Origin: Candidatus Sericytochromatia bacterium
GTDB lineage: Bacteria; Cyanobacteriota; Sericytochromatia; UBA7694
NCBI GenBank assembly: GCA_018780035.1
Contig: JADMKE010000004.1
Span: 485,493-549,492 of the forward strand
Length of the DNA: 64,000 nt
Direction: 5' to 3'
The notes under the pieces are model-generated. The model was not told where the DNA came from, did no database searches, and was given only the letters and a program-made list of their open reading frames with translations. The translations under genes were made by a program, and so were the position numbers. This document shows positions 16,868-26,558 of the stretch, in pieces; the stretch's first letter is position 1; each line of letters opens with the position of its first letter.

Positions 16868-17002
16868 TGTCTCATTTGCTCCTATTGCTACTAAGGGTGG
16901 CCCAAAAATCAAACCGTCGGGCTCTCGGCAAGCAGTATAACCCATTGGCTGCATTTAGTAGAGAGCCCTGTTCACAGGTCTTTGCTACCGAAAACGATCG
17001 CC

Positions 17003-17031
17003 TTGACACCTGTATCTGCTGGGCGCATACT
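17003..17031 (+). promoter_or_regulatory. Candidate trp operon promoter
   Basis: A perfect TTGACA (17003-17008) is followed after 17 bp by CATACT (17026-17031, four of six). The predicted transcription start, about 17038-17039, coincides with the ATG of the leader peptide, which would make the leader mRNA start at or next to its first codon. Confidence 0.55.
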
Positions 17032-17038
17032 GGAGGGT

Positions 17039-17146
17039 ATGAAACCCAACGCAAGTCTCAAGATTTCTGCCTCGAACTGGCGCTGGTGGTGGCCTTCCAC
17101 TGCCAGTGGCAATTGGCGTTTGGGAAAAAAAGAAATTCTGTTTTAG
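17039..17146 (+). CDS. trpL: Trp-rich leader peptide of the trp operon (attenuator)
   Basis: A 35-codon open frame starting at ATG 17039 (GGAGGG directly upstream, but only about two bases away) and ending at TAG 17144. It contains five Trp codons in 35, at positions 14, 16, 17, 18 and 26, with the cluster WRWWW. It lies between the promoter and a perfect intrinsic terminator ahead of trpE. That arrangement is the signature of ribosome-mediated transcription attenuation: when charged tRNA-Trp is scarce the ribosome stalls in the cluster and the terminator is prevented. Too short for most gene finders. Another frame through this region lacks Trp clustering and is not supported. Confidence 0.85.
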   Translation: MKPNASLKISASNWRWWWPSTASGNWRLGKKEILF

Positions 17147-17170
17147 TTTTCCACCCAAATCCCCCTCCTT

Positions 17171-17208
17171 GCAGCCACTGTGCCCCCACAGTGGCTGCTT
17201 TTGTTTTT
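17171..17208 (+). terminator. trp attenuator terminator
   Basis: GCAGCCACTGT (17171-17181) pairs perfectly over 11 bp with ACAGTGGCTGC (17188-17198), loop GCCCCC, then TTTTGTTTTT. The 5' arm contains GCCACTG (17174-17180), which is exactly complementary to CAGTGGC at 17104-17110, twelve bases after the Trp codon cluster. That upstream heptamer could form the competing antiterminator when a ribosome stalls on the Trp codons. Confidence 0.9.
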
Positions 17209-17241
17209 GCCTGATTCACCTTACCGAGAATGGAGACCCCG

Positions 17242-18735
17242 ATGCCCTTCCCTGAAACCCTTGCCTCTCCCCTGATTGCCTCTTCTTTAATGCGGATCAC
17301 CCGTGAAATTCCTGCCGATACACTCACACCCGTCTCGGCATTTTTGCGTCTGCGCAGTGCCGGAGAACCCGGATTTTTGTTTGAAAGTGCCGGTTCGGAT
17401 TTGCACCAGGCGCGTTACAGCCTTTTGGGTTTTGCTCCTGATGAAACCCTGACCTTGCAAGACGGCGTTTTGACCCTGCAACGGGGCCAAACCACTGAGA
17501 TTTTACCCGGTGATCCTTTGCTAGAACTCAAAGCCCGACTTCAATCCCAATCGTCCGAAACCGACCCAGCCTTGCCGCCGTTTACTGGCGGCTATGTGGG
17601 CTATCTGGGTTATGACTGCGTGACTTATCTGGAGCGGATTCCACTGCAAGAAGCGTGTTCGCCCCTGCCTGAGGCCTGTCTGATGCGCTTTGCCCGGGTC
17701 TTGGTCTTTGATCACCTCAAGCGCCGGATTTTGCTGGTGGCGCATTTGCCCCAAAGTGCAGACGCTGAGGAAGTGCAAGCCGCCGAAGCGGCTTTAAAAG
17801 ATCTCCACCAACGCCTGCGTGTGCCTGTGGCTGCGGAAGCGCTGCTGGATTTGCCTGAAGCCTGCAGCGCCGATTCGGCCCTTTTACAAGGCAGCATGGG
17901 AGAAGCTGCCTTTTGTGAAAAGGTGGCCATTTTGCAAGAGGCGATTGCGGCGGGTGAGATCTTTCAGGCGGTGCTCTCAGAGCAGTTTACCAGCCCGCTG
18001 GCAGGAGATCCCTTTGCGCTCTACCGTGTTTTGCGCAGCCTCAATCCCTCTCCCTATCTCTATTATTTGGATATTGGCGGGCCGGTGCTCTTGGGCGGCT
18101 CGCCTGAGATGTTGGTCAAGTCAGATGGGGCCGCTGCGGCCACCTGCCCGATTGCAGGCACCCGTCGCCGGGGGTTGACAGAGGTTGAGGACCGGGCCTT
18201 GGCGACAGAGCTTTTGGGCGATGAAAAAGAGCGGGCGGAACACCTGATGTTGGTGGATCTGGGGCGCAATGATCTGGGCCGGGTCTCTCAACCCGGCACG
18301 GTGAGGGTCAGCCGCTATATGGAGTTGGAGTATTTTTCCCATGTGATGCACCTGGTTTCGCTGGTTGAAGGCCAATTGGCCCCAGGCCAAACAGCCCTGG
18401 ATGCGCTCTTTGCCTGTTTTCCGGCGGGCACCCTGTCGGGTGCGCCCAAAATCCGCGCGATGGAACTCTTGAGCCAACTCGAACCCGTGCGCCGGGGCTG
18501 GTATGGGGGGGCGGTTTTTTACCATGGCTTTGAAGGGCAACTGGATGCCTGCATCACGATCCGCAGTCTGGCGATTGAGCAGGGCATGGCCCATTTGCAA
18601 GCTGGCGCGGGGATTGTCGCTGATTCGATTCCCAAACACGAGTATTTAGAGGTGCGCAACAAAGCCCAGGTGCTTTTTCAGGCCCTGCAAATGGCCAATC
18701 AAATGGCAGAGCAACAGCAAGGAGAACAGCCATGA
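17242..18735 (+). CDS. trpE: Anthranilate synthase component I
   Basis: Converts chorismate and ammonia to anthranilate, the first committed step of tryptophan synthesis. ATG 17242 is preferred over ATG 17230 because GGAG lies seven bases before it, giving 497 residues. The N-terminal feedback motif is present (FLFESAG...RYSLLGF), so the enzyme is probably inhibited by Trp. The chorismate-binding domain is clear: [51 protein letters not shown] and the [10 protein letters not shown] region. The stop overlaps the trpG start by four bases (ATGA). Confidence 0.96.
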   Translation: MPFPETLASPLIASSLMRITREIPADTLTPVSAFLRLRSAGEPGFLFESAGSDLHQARYSLLGFAPDETLTLQDGVLTLQRGQTTEILPGDPLLELKARLQSQSSETDPALPPFTGGYVGYLGYDCVTYLERIPLQEACSPLPEACLMRFARVLVFDHLKRRILLVAHLPQSADAEEVQAAEAALKDLHQRLRVPVAAEALLDLPEACSADSALLQGSMGEAAFCEKVAILQEAIAAGEIFQAVLSEQFTSPLAGDPFALYRVLRSLNPSPYLYYLDIGGPVLLGGSPEMLVKSDGAAAATCPIAGTRRRGLTEVEDRALATELLGDEKERAEHLMLVDLGRNDLGRVSQPGTVRVSRYMELEYFSHVMHLVSLVEGQLAPGQTALDALFACFPAGTLSGAPKIRAMELLSQLEPVRRGWYGGAVFYHGFEGQLDACITIRSLAIEQGMAHLQAGAGIVADSIPKHEYLEVRNKAQVLFQALQMANQMAEQQQGEQP

Positions 18736-19307
18736 TCCTCTTGATCGACAATTACGATTCGTTTGTGTATAACCTCTATCAGGCCTTGGCGGGAGCGGGT
18801 GCTCCTTGTCGGGTGGTGCGCAATGATGCCCTGAGTGTCGCCGAAGTCTTGGCGCTACAACCGCAGGCCGTGGTGCTTTCTCCGGGGCCCGGTCGGCCCG
18901 AACAGGCTGGTATTTGCCTTGACCTGATCTCAGCGGTGCAAGGCCGTTTTCCACTTTTGGGCGTGTGTTTGGGCCATCAGGCGATCGCCCAGGCCTTTGG
19001 TGGCAAGATTATCCGCACCCAGGCCAAACATGGCAAAACCTCAGATATTCTTCACCAGGGCCAAGGGCTTTTTGCAGGGCTGCCCTCACCGATGACGGTG
19101 GCCCGTTACCATTCGCTGGTGGCCGAGCGGGCCAGTTTACCTGATTGTCTGGAGATCACAGCTGAGAGCCAAGAGGGCCTGATCATGGGGCTGAGACACC
19201 GCGAGTTGCCCATCGAAGGCGTGCAATTTCACCCTGAGTCGATCGCCACCCAAGCCGGCCCCGCCCTTTTAAACAATTTTCTCAAAGGCCTGGAGGCCTT
19301 GGTATGA
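18732..19307 (+). CDS. trpG: Anthranilate synthase component II, glutamine amidotransferase
   Basis: Supplies ammonia from glutamine to TrpE. A class I amidotransferase of 191 residues: [11 protein letters not shown] at the start, oxyanion loop [10 protein letters not shown], catalytic Cys79 in GVCLGHQAI, and the His-Glu pair in QFHPESI. The PGPGxPxxAG pattern fits trpG/pabA; operon position decides for trpG, though it might also serve a PabB elsewhere. ATGA overlaps on both sides. Confidence 0.95.
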   Translation: MILLIDNYDSFVYNLYQALAGAGAPCRVVRNDALSVAEVLALQPQAVVLSPGPGRPEQAGICLDLISAVQGRFPLLGVCLGHQAIAQAFGGKIIRTQAKHGKTSDILHQGQGLFAGLPSPMTVARYHSLVAERASLPDCLEITAESQEGLIMGLRHRELPIEGVQFHPESIATQAGPALLNNFLKGLEALV

Positions 19308-20305
19308 AAAACATACTTGAAACCCTTTTGGCGGGACAGCCGCTTGCCAGCGAAGCCGCAGAAGCGGTGCTGGATCGCATTCTCAATGGCGAAGTGCCTC
19401 CCGAAGTGACCGGGGCCCTGCTCGCCGCTCTGCGCATGCGCGGCGAGACCCCGCCTGAGATCGTGGGCTTTGCACGGGCTTTGCGTGCACGCATGCAAAA
19501 AGTCGAGACCGGCCTGCCCCTGACCTTGGATACCTGTGGCACAGGGGGAGATGGGGGTGTGACCTTTAATGTCTCCACGGCTGTGGGTTTGCTTTTGGCC
19601 AGTTTGGGTGTGCCTGTGGCCAAACATGGCAATCGCGCGGTCTCCAGCCAGAGCGGCAGCGCAGACGTGCTCGAAGCACTGGGGCTTCCACTTCAGCACA
19701 GCCCCGAAGGCGTACAACGCGCCCTGCAAGCGACGGGCTTTGGCTTTTGTTTTGCCCCCTCGTTTCATCCCGTGCTCAAAGAAGTCGCCTCTTTGCGACG
19801 CTCCCTGGGTGTGCGCACGATTTTTAACCTGCTCGGGCCACTTTGTAATCCGGCAGAGGTCAGCCACCAATTATTGGGGGTTTACGATCGCAAACTCACC
19901 CCTATTTTGGCCGAGGTGCTGCGAGATTTGGGCACCACAGCTGCGCTGGTGGTCTCCTCCGAAGACGGGCTGGATGAACTCAGTCTGGCAGCGCCGACCC
20001 AGGTTTCTGAGCTCAAAGAAGGCCGCATTACCACCTATTTGCTCACCCCCGAAGAGGCGGGTTTGCCCCGGCAGTCTTTGGCTGAACTTGAAGGGGGCAG
20101 TGCCGCAGATAACGCAGCTTTGCTTGAGCGGATCTTTGCCGGTGAAAAAGGCCCGGCCCGCGATTTGGTCTGTTATAACGCTGCGGCGGCCCTGTGGATC
20201 ACGGGCCAAGCAGAAAGTCTCAAAGCCGGAGCGGCCCTGGCCGGTGAAGCCCTCGATCAGGGCCGGGTTCAAACCACGCTGAGCGCGTTGCGGAGGTTGG
20301 CATGA
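19304..20305 (+). CDS. trpD: Anthranilate phosphoribosyltransferase
   Basis: Transfers phosphoribose from PRPP to anthranilate. The 333-residue product carries the glycine-rich PRPP loop [38 protein letters not shown], and the late GPLCNPA motif. ATGA overlap with both trpG and trpC implies coupled translation. Confidence 0.97.
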   Translation: MKNILETLLAGQPLASEAAEAVLDRILNGEVPPEVTGALLAALRMRGETPPEIVGFARALRARMQKVETGLPLTLDTCGTGGDGGVTFNVSTAVGLLLASLGVPVAKHGNRAVSSQSGSADVLEALGLPLQHSPEGVQRALQATGFGFCFAPSFHPVLKEVASLRRSLGVRTIFNLLGPLCNPAEVSHQLLGVYDRKLTPILAEVLRDLGTTAALVVSSEDGLDELSLAAPTQVSELKEGRITTYLLTPEEAGLPRQSLAELEGGSAADNAALLERIFAGEKGPARDLVCYNAAAALWITGQAESLKAGAALAGEALDQGRVQTTLSALRRLA

Positions 20306-21117
20306 GCGTTTTGGCAAAAATTGCGGGTCAAACACGGCTGCGGGTGGCCCGTGAACAAGCCCAACAGCCGTTGGCTGAGTTAAAGGCGCAGATCTCCACA
20401 GCCCGCACCCCCTGGGATTTTAAAGCGGTTTTTGCCCAACCCGGTTTTCAGGTGATTGCCGAGGTCAAATTGGCCAGTCCATCACGGGGTGCCATTGCCC
20501 CCGATTTAAAGCCTGTCGACGTGGCGGGGGATTATTTGGCGAGCGGTGCGGCAGCCCTCTCTGTGCTGACCGAGCCTGACTTTTTTCAAGGGGATTTGGC
20601 TTATCTGCGTGCGATTCGCACAGCTTTTCCCCAGGCCCGGCTCTTGATGAAAGACTTTATGCTCGATCCTTACCAGTTTTACCAGGCCCGGCTGGCGGGG
20701 GCTGATGCCATTCTGCTGATTGTGGCAATGTTAGAAGCTGCTGAATTGCAGGCCCTTTATACTTTGGCGCTTGAATTGCAGCTCACACCGCTGGTAGAAG
20801 TGCATACCCGCGAAGAATTAGACATTGCTCTGGCGTTGGGGGCCGAGCTGATCGGCGTGAACAACCGCGATCTCAAAACCCTGACCACCCGCTTGGAAAC
20901 CTCGCAGGAATTGGCGCAACATGTGCCACCGGGTGTGACCTTGATCTGCGAGAGTGGCTTGTCCATGGGTCAGGATCTCTGCTTGGCTCAGGCGTGGGGC
21001 TATCGGGGCTTTTTGATTGGCTCCCATTTGATGGCCTCGGGCCAGCCTGGCGCTGCTTTGGCTGCCTTGCTGGCGCAAGCAGAGCAGAAGCAACAAACGG
21101 ACGAACGCCATGACTGA
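20302..21117 (+). CDS. trpC: Indole-3-glycerol phosphate synthase
   Basis: Ring closure of CdRP to indole-3-glycerol phosphate. The 271-residue TIM barrel has the expected motifs: VIAEVKLASPSRG (catalytic Lys), SVLTEPDFFQG, LLMKDFMLDPYQ, EVHTREEL, GVNNRDLKTL and ICESGL. Separate from trpF, not fused as in enterobacteria, although the two overlap by eight bases. Confidence 0.97.
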   Translation: MSVLAKIAGQTRLRVAREQAQQPLAELKAQISTARTPWDFKAVFAQPGFQVIAEVKLASPSRGAIAPDLKPVDVAGDYLASGAAALSVLTEPDFFQGDLAYLRAIRTAFPQARLLMKDFMLDPYQFYQARLAGADAILLIVAMLEAAELQALYTLALELQLTPLVEVHTREELDIALALGAELIGVNNRDLKTLTTRLETSQELAQHVPPGVTLICESGLSMGQDLCLAQAWGYRGFLIGSHLMASGQPGAALAALLAQAEQKQQTDERHD

Positions 21118-21832
21118 GACTTTATCACTGAAAGGTAAGACCCAGACAAATCTGCCACGCATCAAAATCTGTGGTTTGACCCGCTTGTCAGACGCCCAAT
21201 TGGCGAGTGAGCTGGGGGCCTTTGCCCTGGGCTTTGTCTTTTATCCGCCCAGTCCACGCGCCGTAGCTCCTTCGGTTGCCGCCCAAATTGTGGCACAATT
21301 GCCAGAGCATGTTTGGAAAGTCGGGGTCTTTGTCAATGCCGACGCATGCACCCTGCGCCAAACTGCGCAAACCGTTGGTCTGACCCATTTGCAATTACAT
21401 GGCAACGAAAGCCCCGAATTCTGTGCTGAGTTGATGGCTGAGGGCTTTCAGCTGATCAAGGCTCTGCGTCCCCGCTCAATTGCGGATTTTGCTCCCTGGC
21501 AGGGGGCCAGCGAAGAACCCCGCGAAAACCTCTGTCCGCCCTATTTATTGCTCGATGCAGCGGTGCCCGGTGTCTGGGGCGGCAGTGGTCAGACCGGCGA
21601 TTGGGAATTGGCACATTCGCTGGCTGTCTTGCGGCCTGTTTTTCTGGCGGGCGGACTCAATCCCGACAACGCTGCGGCCGCATTCCAGCAGGTCCAGCCC
21701 TGGGCCTTGGACCTCTCCAGTGGAGTGGAGGCAAAGCCGGGCCAGAAAGATCCTCAGAAATTATCTGCCTTATTTGAAAATATGCGAATCTCTTGCTCAG
21801 ATTTACCCGAAAGGAAAGACAAAAATGTCTGA
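21110..21832 (+). CDS. trpF: Phosphoribosylanthranilate isomerase
   Basis: Isomerises PRA to CdRP. The 240-residue barrel has the active-site KICGLTR (Cys general base), [15 protein letters not shown] and the phosphate loop LAGGLNPDN, ending DLSSGVE. It has a 15-residue N-terminal extension before KICGL and a loop insert around [11 protein letters not shown]. The last eight bases overlap trpB. Confidence 0.95.
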   Translation: MTETLSLKGKTQTNLPRIKICGLTRLSDAQLASELGAFALGFVFYPPSPRAVAPSVAAQIVAQLPEHVWKVGVFVNADACTLRQTAQTVGLTHLQLHGNESPEFCAELMAEGFQLIKALRPRSIADFAPWQGASEEPRENLCPPYLLLDAAVPGVWGGSGQTGDWELAHSLAVLRPVFLAGGLNPDNAAAAFQQVQPWALDLSSGVEAKPGQKDPQKLSALFENMRISCSDLPERKDKNV

Positions 21833-23039
21833 ACCGATGTTACTCTCTGCTTTTCAACCTTTGTTACCAGGGGGCTTTTTTGGCCATTTTGGTGGCCAGT
21901 ATATTCCCGAGACCCTGATGGCCCCTGTTCAGGAGCTGGAGCAGGCTTGGGCCGAGGCCCGTCAGGACCCGGCATTCTTGGCGGAACTTCAAGACCTGCT
22001 CACGCACTATGTGGGCCGTCCCACACCGGTTTACGAAGCCCGCAACCTCAGTCAGCAGCTCGGTGGGGCGCGGATTTTTCTCAAACGCGAAGACCTCAAC
22101 CACACCGGGGCTCACAAGATCAACAATTCACTGGGCCAGGCCCTCTTGGCCAAACGCATGGGCAAGACCCGGATTATTGCCGAGACCGGTGCCGGTCAAC
22201 ACGGGGTGGCCAGTGCGACTGTCGCTGCTTTGCTCGGTCTGCAATGCCGGGTATATATGGGCTCGGTGGACATGGCCCGCCAGGCTTTAAATGTCTACCG
22301 CATGCGCCTTTTGGGTACCGAAGTCTGCGCTGTGAACAGTGGCTCTGCCACACTCAAAGACGCAATCAACGAAGCCATGCGCGACTGGGTCAGCCATGTG
22401 CAAGACAGCTTTTATCTTTTGGGTTCTGTCTTGGGCCCCCACCCCTACCCGGATATGGTGGCGACCTTTCAATCGGTGATTGGCAAAGAGGCCCGCGCGC
22501 AGATTTTAGGACAAACCGGCCACTTGCCCGACGAAGTGGTGGCCTGTGTCGGCGGGGGCAGCAATGCCATGGGGCTGTTTCGCGGCTTTGTCCACGATCC
22601 CGAAGTGCAATTGACGGGGGTCGAAGCGGGGGGCCGCTCGTTGGAGCCGGGCCAACACGCGGCCCGCTTTGGCGGGGGCAGTCCGGGTGTTTTACATGGC
22701 AGTGAGACCTTGGTGCTGCAAGATACAGGCGGCCAGATTCTCGAAACCCACAGCGTTTCTGCCGGTTTGGACTATCCAGCGGTGGGGCCCGAACACGCCC
22801 ATTTGCACGAAATTGGGCGTGCCCACTATGTCTCAGCCAGCGACGAAGAGGCCCTCGAAGCCTTTCACCGCTTGGCCCGCAGCGAGGGGATTTTGCCCGC
22901 TTTGGAGAGTTCCCATGCCCTGGCGTATGTGCTCAAACGGGCTCCCCAAATGCGCCCGGATCAGATTCTCTTGGTCAATCTCTCCGGCCGCGGCGACAAA
23001 GATGTGCATCAACTCTACCAAGCGGAGGAAAAACAATGA
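21825..23039 (+). CDS. trpB: Tryptophan synthase beta chain
   Basis: PLP enzyme joining indole and serine. The start is ATG 21825 with AAAGGAAAG upstream, inside the end of trpF; a long frame extending back through trpF is spurious. The 404-residue product is a TrpB1-type chain: [13 protein letters not shown] lysine Lys98 in [19 protein letters not shown], the phosphate-binding GGGSNAMG and SGRGDKD near the end. Forms the usual complex with TrpA, encoded next. Confidence 0.97.
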   Translation: MSEPMLLSAFQPLLPGGFFGHFGGQYIPETLMAPVQELEQAWAEARQDPAFLAELQDLLTHYVGRPTPVYEARNLSQQLGGARIFLKREDLNHTGAHKINNSLGQALLAKRMGKTRIIAETGAGQHGVASATVAALLGLQCRVYMGSVDMARQALNVYRMRLLGTEVCAVNSGSATLKDAINEAMRDWVSHVQDSFYLLGSVLGPHPYPDMVATFQSVIGKEARAQILGQTGHLPDEVVACVGGGSNAMGLFRGFVHDPEVQLTGVEAGGRSLEPGQHAARFGGGSPGVLHGSETLVLQDTGGQILETHSVSAGLDYPAVGPEHAHLHEIGRAHYVSASDEEALEAFHRLARSEGILPALESSHALAYVLKRAPQMRPDQILLVNLSGRGDKDVHQLYQAEEKQ

Positions 23040-23839
23040 AATCTATCAACGCCACCTTGATGGCCTGTCGGGCAGAAAGCCGCAGCGCCTTGATTCCCTA
23101 TCTCACCGCCGGGGTGCCCGACTTGGTCACCACCGCCCGCCTCTTACACGCTTTGGCGGCTGCGGGCGCAGATTTAATTGAATTGGGGGTGCCCTTTTCC
23201 GACCCGGTGGCCGATGGCCCTGTGATTCAAAAGGCCTCCGAAACGGCCCTGGCCCAAGGCGTCAATCTGGCCCAAATTTTGGATGTGGTCGCCCAGGTGC
23301 GTGCCGAAGGCCTGGAGACGCCTTTGATTCTCTTTAGCTATTACAACCCGATTTACCATTTTGGTTTGGAAAACTTTGTCAAACAGGCCCTGGTCGCAGG
23401 TGTCTCTGGCACCCTGGTGGTGGATTTGCTGCCAGAAACAGCCGGTCGCTATTTGGATGCGGTCGCCGGTTCTGGGCTCGAAACCGTGTTTTTGGCGGCA
23501 CCCACCACGGCCCCTGAACGGCTGGCCCGGATTGATGCCGCCTCGACAGGCTGTGTCTATTATGTCTCGCGTACGGGCGTGACCGGCACACAGGCGCAGG
23601 TTCACGTCGATTTACCTGCGACCTTGGCCCAGCTCAAAACCCATGTGAGGCAGCCTGTGATTGTCGGTTTTGGCATTTCGACCCCCGAACATGTGGCCCA
23701 GCTCAAAGGCTGCGCCGAAGGCATCGTTGTGGGCTCAGCCCTGATGGCCGCCTTGGATACCGCTTCAAGCCCGGATCAGGCTGTCGAGATTGCCTCTGCC
23801 TTGATTCGTTCACTCAAACAGCCCCTGGAGGAAAATTAA
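23036..23839 (+). CDS. trpA: Tryptophan synthase alpha chain
   Basis: Cleaves indole-3-glycerol phosphate to indole for channelling to TrpB. The 267-residue barrel has the catalytic Glu in [17 protein letters not shown], the conserved Asp region [20 protein letters not shown] and [13 protein letters not shown] overlap with trpB; ends one base before the next start codon. Confidence 0.97.
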   Translation: MKSINATLMACRAESRSALIPYLTAGVPDLVTTARLLHALAAAGADLIELGVPFSDPVADGPVIQKASETALAQGVNLAQILDVVAQVRAEGLETPLILFSYYNPIYHFGLENFVKQALVAGVSGTLVVDLLPETAGRYLDAVAGSGLETVFLAAPTTAPERLARIDAASTGCVYYVSRTGVTGTQAQVHVDLPATLAQLKTHVRQPVIVGFGISTPEHVAQLKGCAEGIVVGSALMAALDTASSPDQAVEIASALIRSLKQPLEEN

Positions 23840-24847
23840 ATGTTGGTCATGATGCGCAGAACCCACAGTCCCGAAGAATTACAAGCCCTGCTGGATACGA
23901 TTGAAAAACTCGGTTATACCGCCCATGTCTTGCCCGGCGAACACAGCCTGGCGGTAGGTATTACCGGCAATCACAGCAGCGAAGATCGCGAAAAATTGAA
24001 CCAGATGCCGGGTGTGCGCGAAGTGATTCCCGTCTCCAGCCCGTATAAACTGGCGGGCCGCAGCTTTCACCCCGAAGATACAATCTTTCAAGTCGGGGAT
24101 GCGACCTTTGGTGGCAATCACTTTGTCGTGATGGGCGGACCTTGCGCTGTCGAAACCGAAGAACAGACTGTCCGTCTGGCCCATGCCGTCAAAGCCGGGG
24201 GCGCACAGATCTTGCGCGGCGGGGCTTACAAGCCCCGTACCTCGCCCTATGCCTTTCAGGGGTTGGGCATTGATGGGCTCAAAATTTTGGCCACCGCCCG
24301 TGCCGAGACCGGCTTACCGGTCATTACCGAGGCGCTGGATTTGCCCAGTCTCGACGCCGTCTACGAATATGCCGACATTATCCAGATCGGTACCCGCAAT
24401 ATGCAGAACTTTGCCCTGCTCAAAGCGGCCAGCCAGCTCGACAAACCCGTGCTGCTCAAACGCGGGCTTTCCGCCACGATCGACGAGTGGCTGATGGCGG
24501 CAGAGTATTTGCTGGCCGGGGGCAACGAGCGTGTGATTCTCTGCGAGCGCGGCCTGCGCCATTACGATCCCCATACCCGCAATTTGCTCGATCTCGGGGC
24601 CGTTTTGGCGGTACGCAAGCTCAGCCATTTGCCAATTGTGATCGACCCCAGTCACTCCCTGGGCCACAAGAGCATGGTCGTGCCCGCCTCGCGGGCAGCG
24701 GTGGCGATTGGCGCCCATGGTCTTTTGGTGGATGTCCATGACAGGCCTCAAGAGGCGCTCTGTGATGGGCCTCAGGCAATTTCTCCTGAAATGTTTAGCG
24801 CGATGGTGCAAACCCTGCGCCGAATTGAAGCGGCTTTGCTGAGCTGA
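23840..24847 (+). CDS. aroF: 3-deoxy-7-phosphoheptulonate synthase (AroF-I beta type)
   Basis: First step of the shikimate pathway, supplying chorismate for the trp enzymes. The 335-residue protein has a ferredoxin-like N-terminal regulatory domain (residues 1-70) and a KDO8P/DAHP synthase barrel: VVMGGPCAVET, RGGAYKPRTSPYAFQGLG, QIGTRNMQN, PVLLKRG, CERGLR, DPSHSLGHK and the metal-binding VDVHDRP. The N-terminal domain is of the kind that mediates inhibition by Phe or Tyr in Thermotoga-type enzymes. The start directly abuts the trpA stop, so it belongs to the trp operon and should share the attenuator. Confidence 0.94.
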   Translation: MLVMMRRTHSPEELQALLDTIEKLGYTAHVLPGEHSLAVGITGNHSSEDREKLNQMPGVREVIPVSSPYKLAGRSFHPEDTIFQVGDATFGGNHFVVMGGPCAVETEEQTVRLAHAVKAGGAQILRGGAYKPRTSPYAFQGLGIDGLKILATARAETGLPVITEALDLPSLDAVYEYADIIQIGTRNMQNFALLKAASQLDKPVLLKRGLSATIDEWLMAAEYLLAGGNERVILCERGLRHYDPHTRNLLDLGAVLAVRKLSHLPIVIDPSHSLGHKSMVVPASRAAVAIGAHGLLVDVHDRPQEALCDGPQAISPEMFSAMVQTLRRIEAALLS

Positions 24848-24881
24848 TGTGCTCTGATTGGTTTGTCCTTGTTTTTTTGCC

Positions 24882-24910
24882 AAAAGAGTGGTGATAACCA
24901 CCACTCTTTT
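24882..24910. terminator. Intrinsic terminator of the trp operon
   Basis: AAAAGAGTGGTG (24882-24893) pairs perfectly over 12 bp with CACCACTCTTTT (24899-24910), loop ATAAC. The T-tract is part of the stem, so it can work in either direction. Confidence 0.85.
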
Positions 24911-24988
24911 GAACTTTACGGCACAAAATGGGTGTGCTTAAATGGAGCCAGATTAAAATTGCCTGTACATCAACCATGGAAACTTACT

Positions 24989-25606
24989 ATGAGTAAAAAA
25001 TTTGGGATTCTGACTTTGATTTTTACCGCTCTCACCGCTTGCGCTGCTCCCGTGTTTCAATCCCCTTTGAACACGTCGTCGTCCGTCCGTTCTCTGAGCG
25101 CGCCGACCTCAACTTTGGTAAAAGCCCGTTCCGATCAGGGCTTGGATCAGGTAAGTATTCAGTTTCGCGATATGATGTTTGAGGGGTTGGACAAAAACAA
25201 AGATGGTTTTTTGACTGTACAAGAAGCTTTATTGCAAGAAGAAGCTGATTTTTTAAAGTTTGATACCAATCGAGATCGGAAAATTAGCAAACCTGAATTT
25301 CTCAACCCTGCTGTGAATGCGCGGGCCACTTTTAGCCGGGAAGAAATTCGGAATTTTGCAAGTGCTTTTTGGAGCAGAATCACCCTCTATGGTATCCCTC
25401 TCGATTTTGAGCAGTTTTGGAACGCCCATAAACCTACCTTGATTCAGCCAGGAGCCGAAAATCGTGTACGCCAGGAAGTACGCCTGACGTTTAATCAGAC
25501 AGATCGCAATTTGGATGGACGAATCACTTTCAGTGAATACGAAGACTATTTTGCGCTGTATTTGTGGAGCATGCAACAAAGTCCGATACCTGTTGCCGAA
25601 CAGTGA
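24989..25606 (+). CDS. EF-hand lipoprotein (205 aa)
   Basis: The start is ATG 24989, from which a lipoprotein signal is read: MSKK, hydrophobic stretch, lipobox LTAC with lipidated Cys18. After a Ser-rich spacer there are three EF-hand loops: DKNKDGFLTVQE (68-79, canonical), DTNRDRKISKPE (92-103, with Arg instead of Gly at position 6) and DRNLDGRITFSE (172-183, canonical). No enzyme domain. It should bind calcium outside the cytoplasm; a structural or signalling role is open. Two further small EF-hand lipoproteins occur in the window. Confidence 0.85.
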   Translation: MSKKFGILTLIFTALTACAAPVFQSPLNTSSSVRSLSAPTSTLVKARSDQGLDQVSIQFRDMMFEGLDKNKDGFLTVQEALLQEEADFLKFDTNRDRKISKPEFLNPAVNARATFSREEIRNFASAFWSRITLYGIPLDFEQFWNAHKPTLIQPGAENRVRQEVRLTFNQTDRNLDGRITFSEYEDYFALYLWSMQQSPIPVAEQ

Positions 25607-25618
25607 ACCTTCCATCGG

Positions 25619-25648
25619 GCCGAGAGCGATAGCACTCTCGGTTTAATT
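25619..25648. terminator. Intrinsic terminator between convergent EF-hand and LysR genes
   Basis: CCGAGAG (25620-25626) and CTCTCGG (25635-25641) form a stem that can extend inward through GC/GC with a bulged A, followed by TTTAATTA. The 3' flank overlaps the stop codon of the LysR gene. Confidence 0.65.
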
Positions 25649-26533
25649 ATGTTCAAGGATCAGTTCTTTAAATGCCTGAGCCGGGGCGGATAATATTCTG
25701 TTGTGAAAATGCACAAGCGAAGGTGTGAGACCACAGTCTAAGTGTGGGCCATATGTGCGTTTGAGTTGTTCTTGGGCTAAATAAGGGGCTGCATATATTT
25801 CTGGTACAAACCCCATCCCGGCACCACTTAAAGCCAGTTTTAAGGTTAAAGGGAATGTGCCGATATAGCGAAAACTCATTTTCTCTTTAAAAATGCCAGC
25901 ATATTTTTTTAAATCAGAAAAATCGAGCAGATCTGTTTTTTTTCCACTGCGCTCCAAATAATTTGGCAATGCCGGTAAAAAATAGATCGGAGGGACTTCC
26001 TTTGTTGGGTGTTTGACGTAAATGCCGGGAGAATACGTTCCATTTGTATAAGTAAAATCAGGGTCATCCCAGGTTTCTGATGTGACCAGTGCCAATTCTA
26101 TTTGATCTGATCTGAGCCATTCTTTGATTTCTGATATTTGGCCGATCATCAGTCTGAATTGGATCTCAGGAAAAAGTTGATCAATTTGGGCTAAAACTAG
26201 GCTTAGCCGGGTTTCAGGGTAAGAAAAAGAGACCCCGACGGCCAAGCTTTGTGCCTGAGGTTTTAATTGTGTAAGTTGGCCTTGTAAAAACTGGAGTTTT
26301 TCCAGAAATGAATGGCTGTTTTGTAAAAGTTGTTTACCCGAAGACGTCAGGATTAACCCCCTTTCTGTTCGCTCTAGCAGCGGCGTTTGAAAATGGGCTT
26401 CTAACGCTTTTAGGTTGTATCTTAAGACCGGTTCTCTAAGATAGAGTTTTTCTGCAGCCAATGAATAGGAACCCATTTGGGCTGTCAATGCTAAATAGGT
26501 CAGCCATTCAGGCTTCAGATCGTATATTTTCAA
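25643..26533 (-). CDS. LysR-family transcriptional regulator
   Basis: A 296-residue regulator. The winged helix-turn-helix is at residues 10-65 (AQMGSYSLAAEKLYLREPVLRYN..LEAHFQTPLLER). The substrate-binding half follows from about residue 90 in two lobes. The recognition helix has Leu-Arg-Glu-Pro in place of the usual SQP/SQS, an unusual variation. Twenty-five bases downstream of a second LysR gene on the same strand; the two probably form an operon. Target and inducer unknown. Confidence 0.88.
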   Translation of the reverse strand: MKIYDLKPEWLTYLALTAQMGSYSLAAEKLYLREPVLRYNLKALEAHFQTPLLERTERGLILTSSGKQLLQNSHSFLEKLQFLQGQLTQLKPQAQSLAVGVSFSYPETRLSLVLAQIDQLFPEIQFRLMIGQISEIKEWLRSDQIELALVTSETWDDPDFTYTNGTYSPGIYVKHPTKEVPPIYFLPALPNYLERSGKKTDLLDFSDLKKYAGIFKEKMSFRYIGTFPLTLKLALSGAGMGFVPEIYAAPYLAQEQLKRTYGPHLDCGLTPSLVHFHNRILSAPAQAFKELILEHN

Positions 26534-26558
26534 GATTGCATGACCTCATTCAGGGCGT

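Noticed and set aside
16801-17214. Open frame of 137 codons across the trp leader
   Set aside because: It runs through the nitrobindin start, promoter and terminator in another frame; the Trp-rich leader frame explains the region better.
21480-21824. Extended N-terminus for TrpB
   Set aside because: It is the out-of-frame reading of trpF; TrpB starts at 21825 with a ribosome-binding site and normal length.
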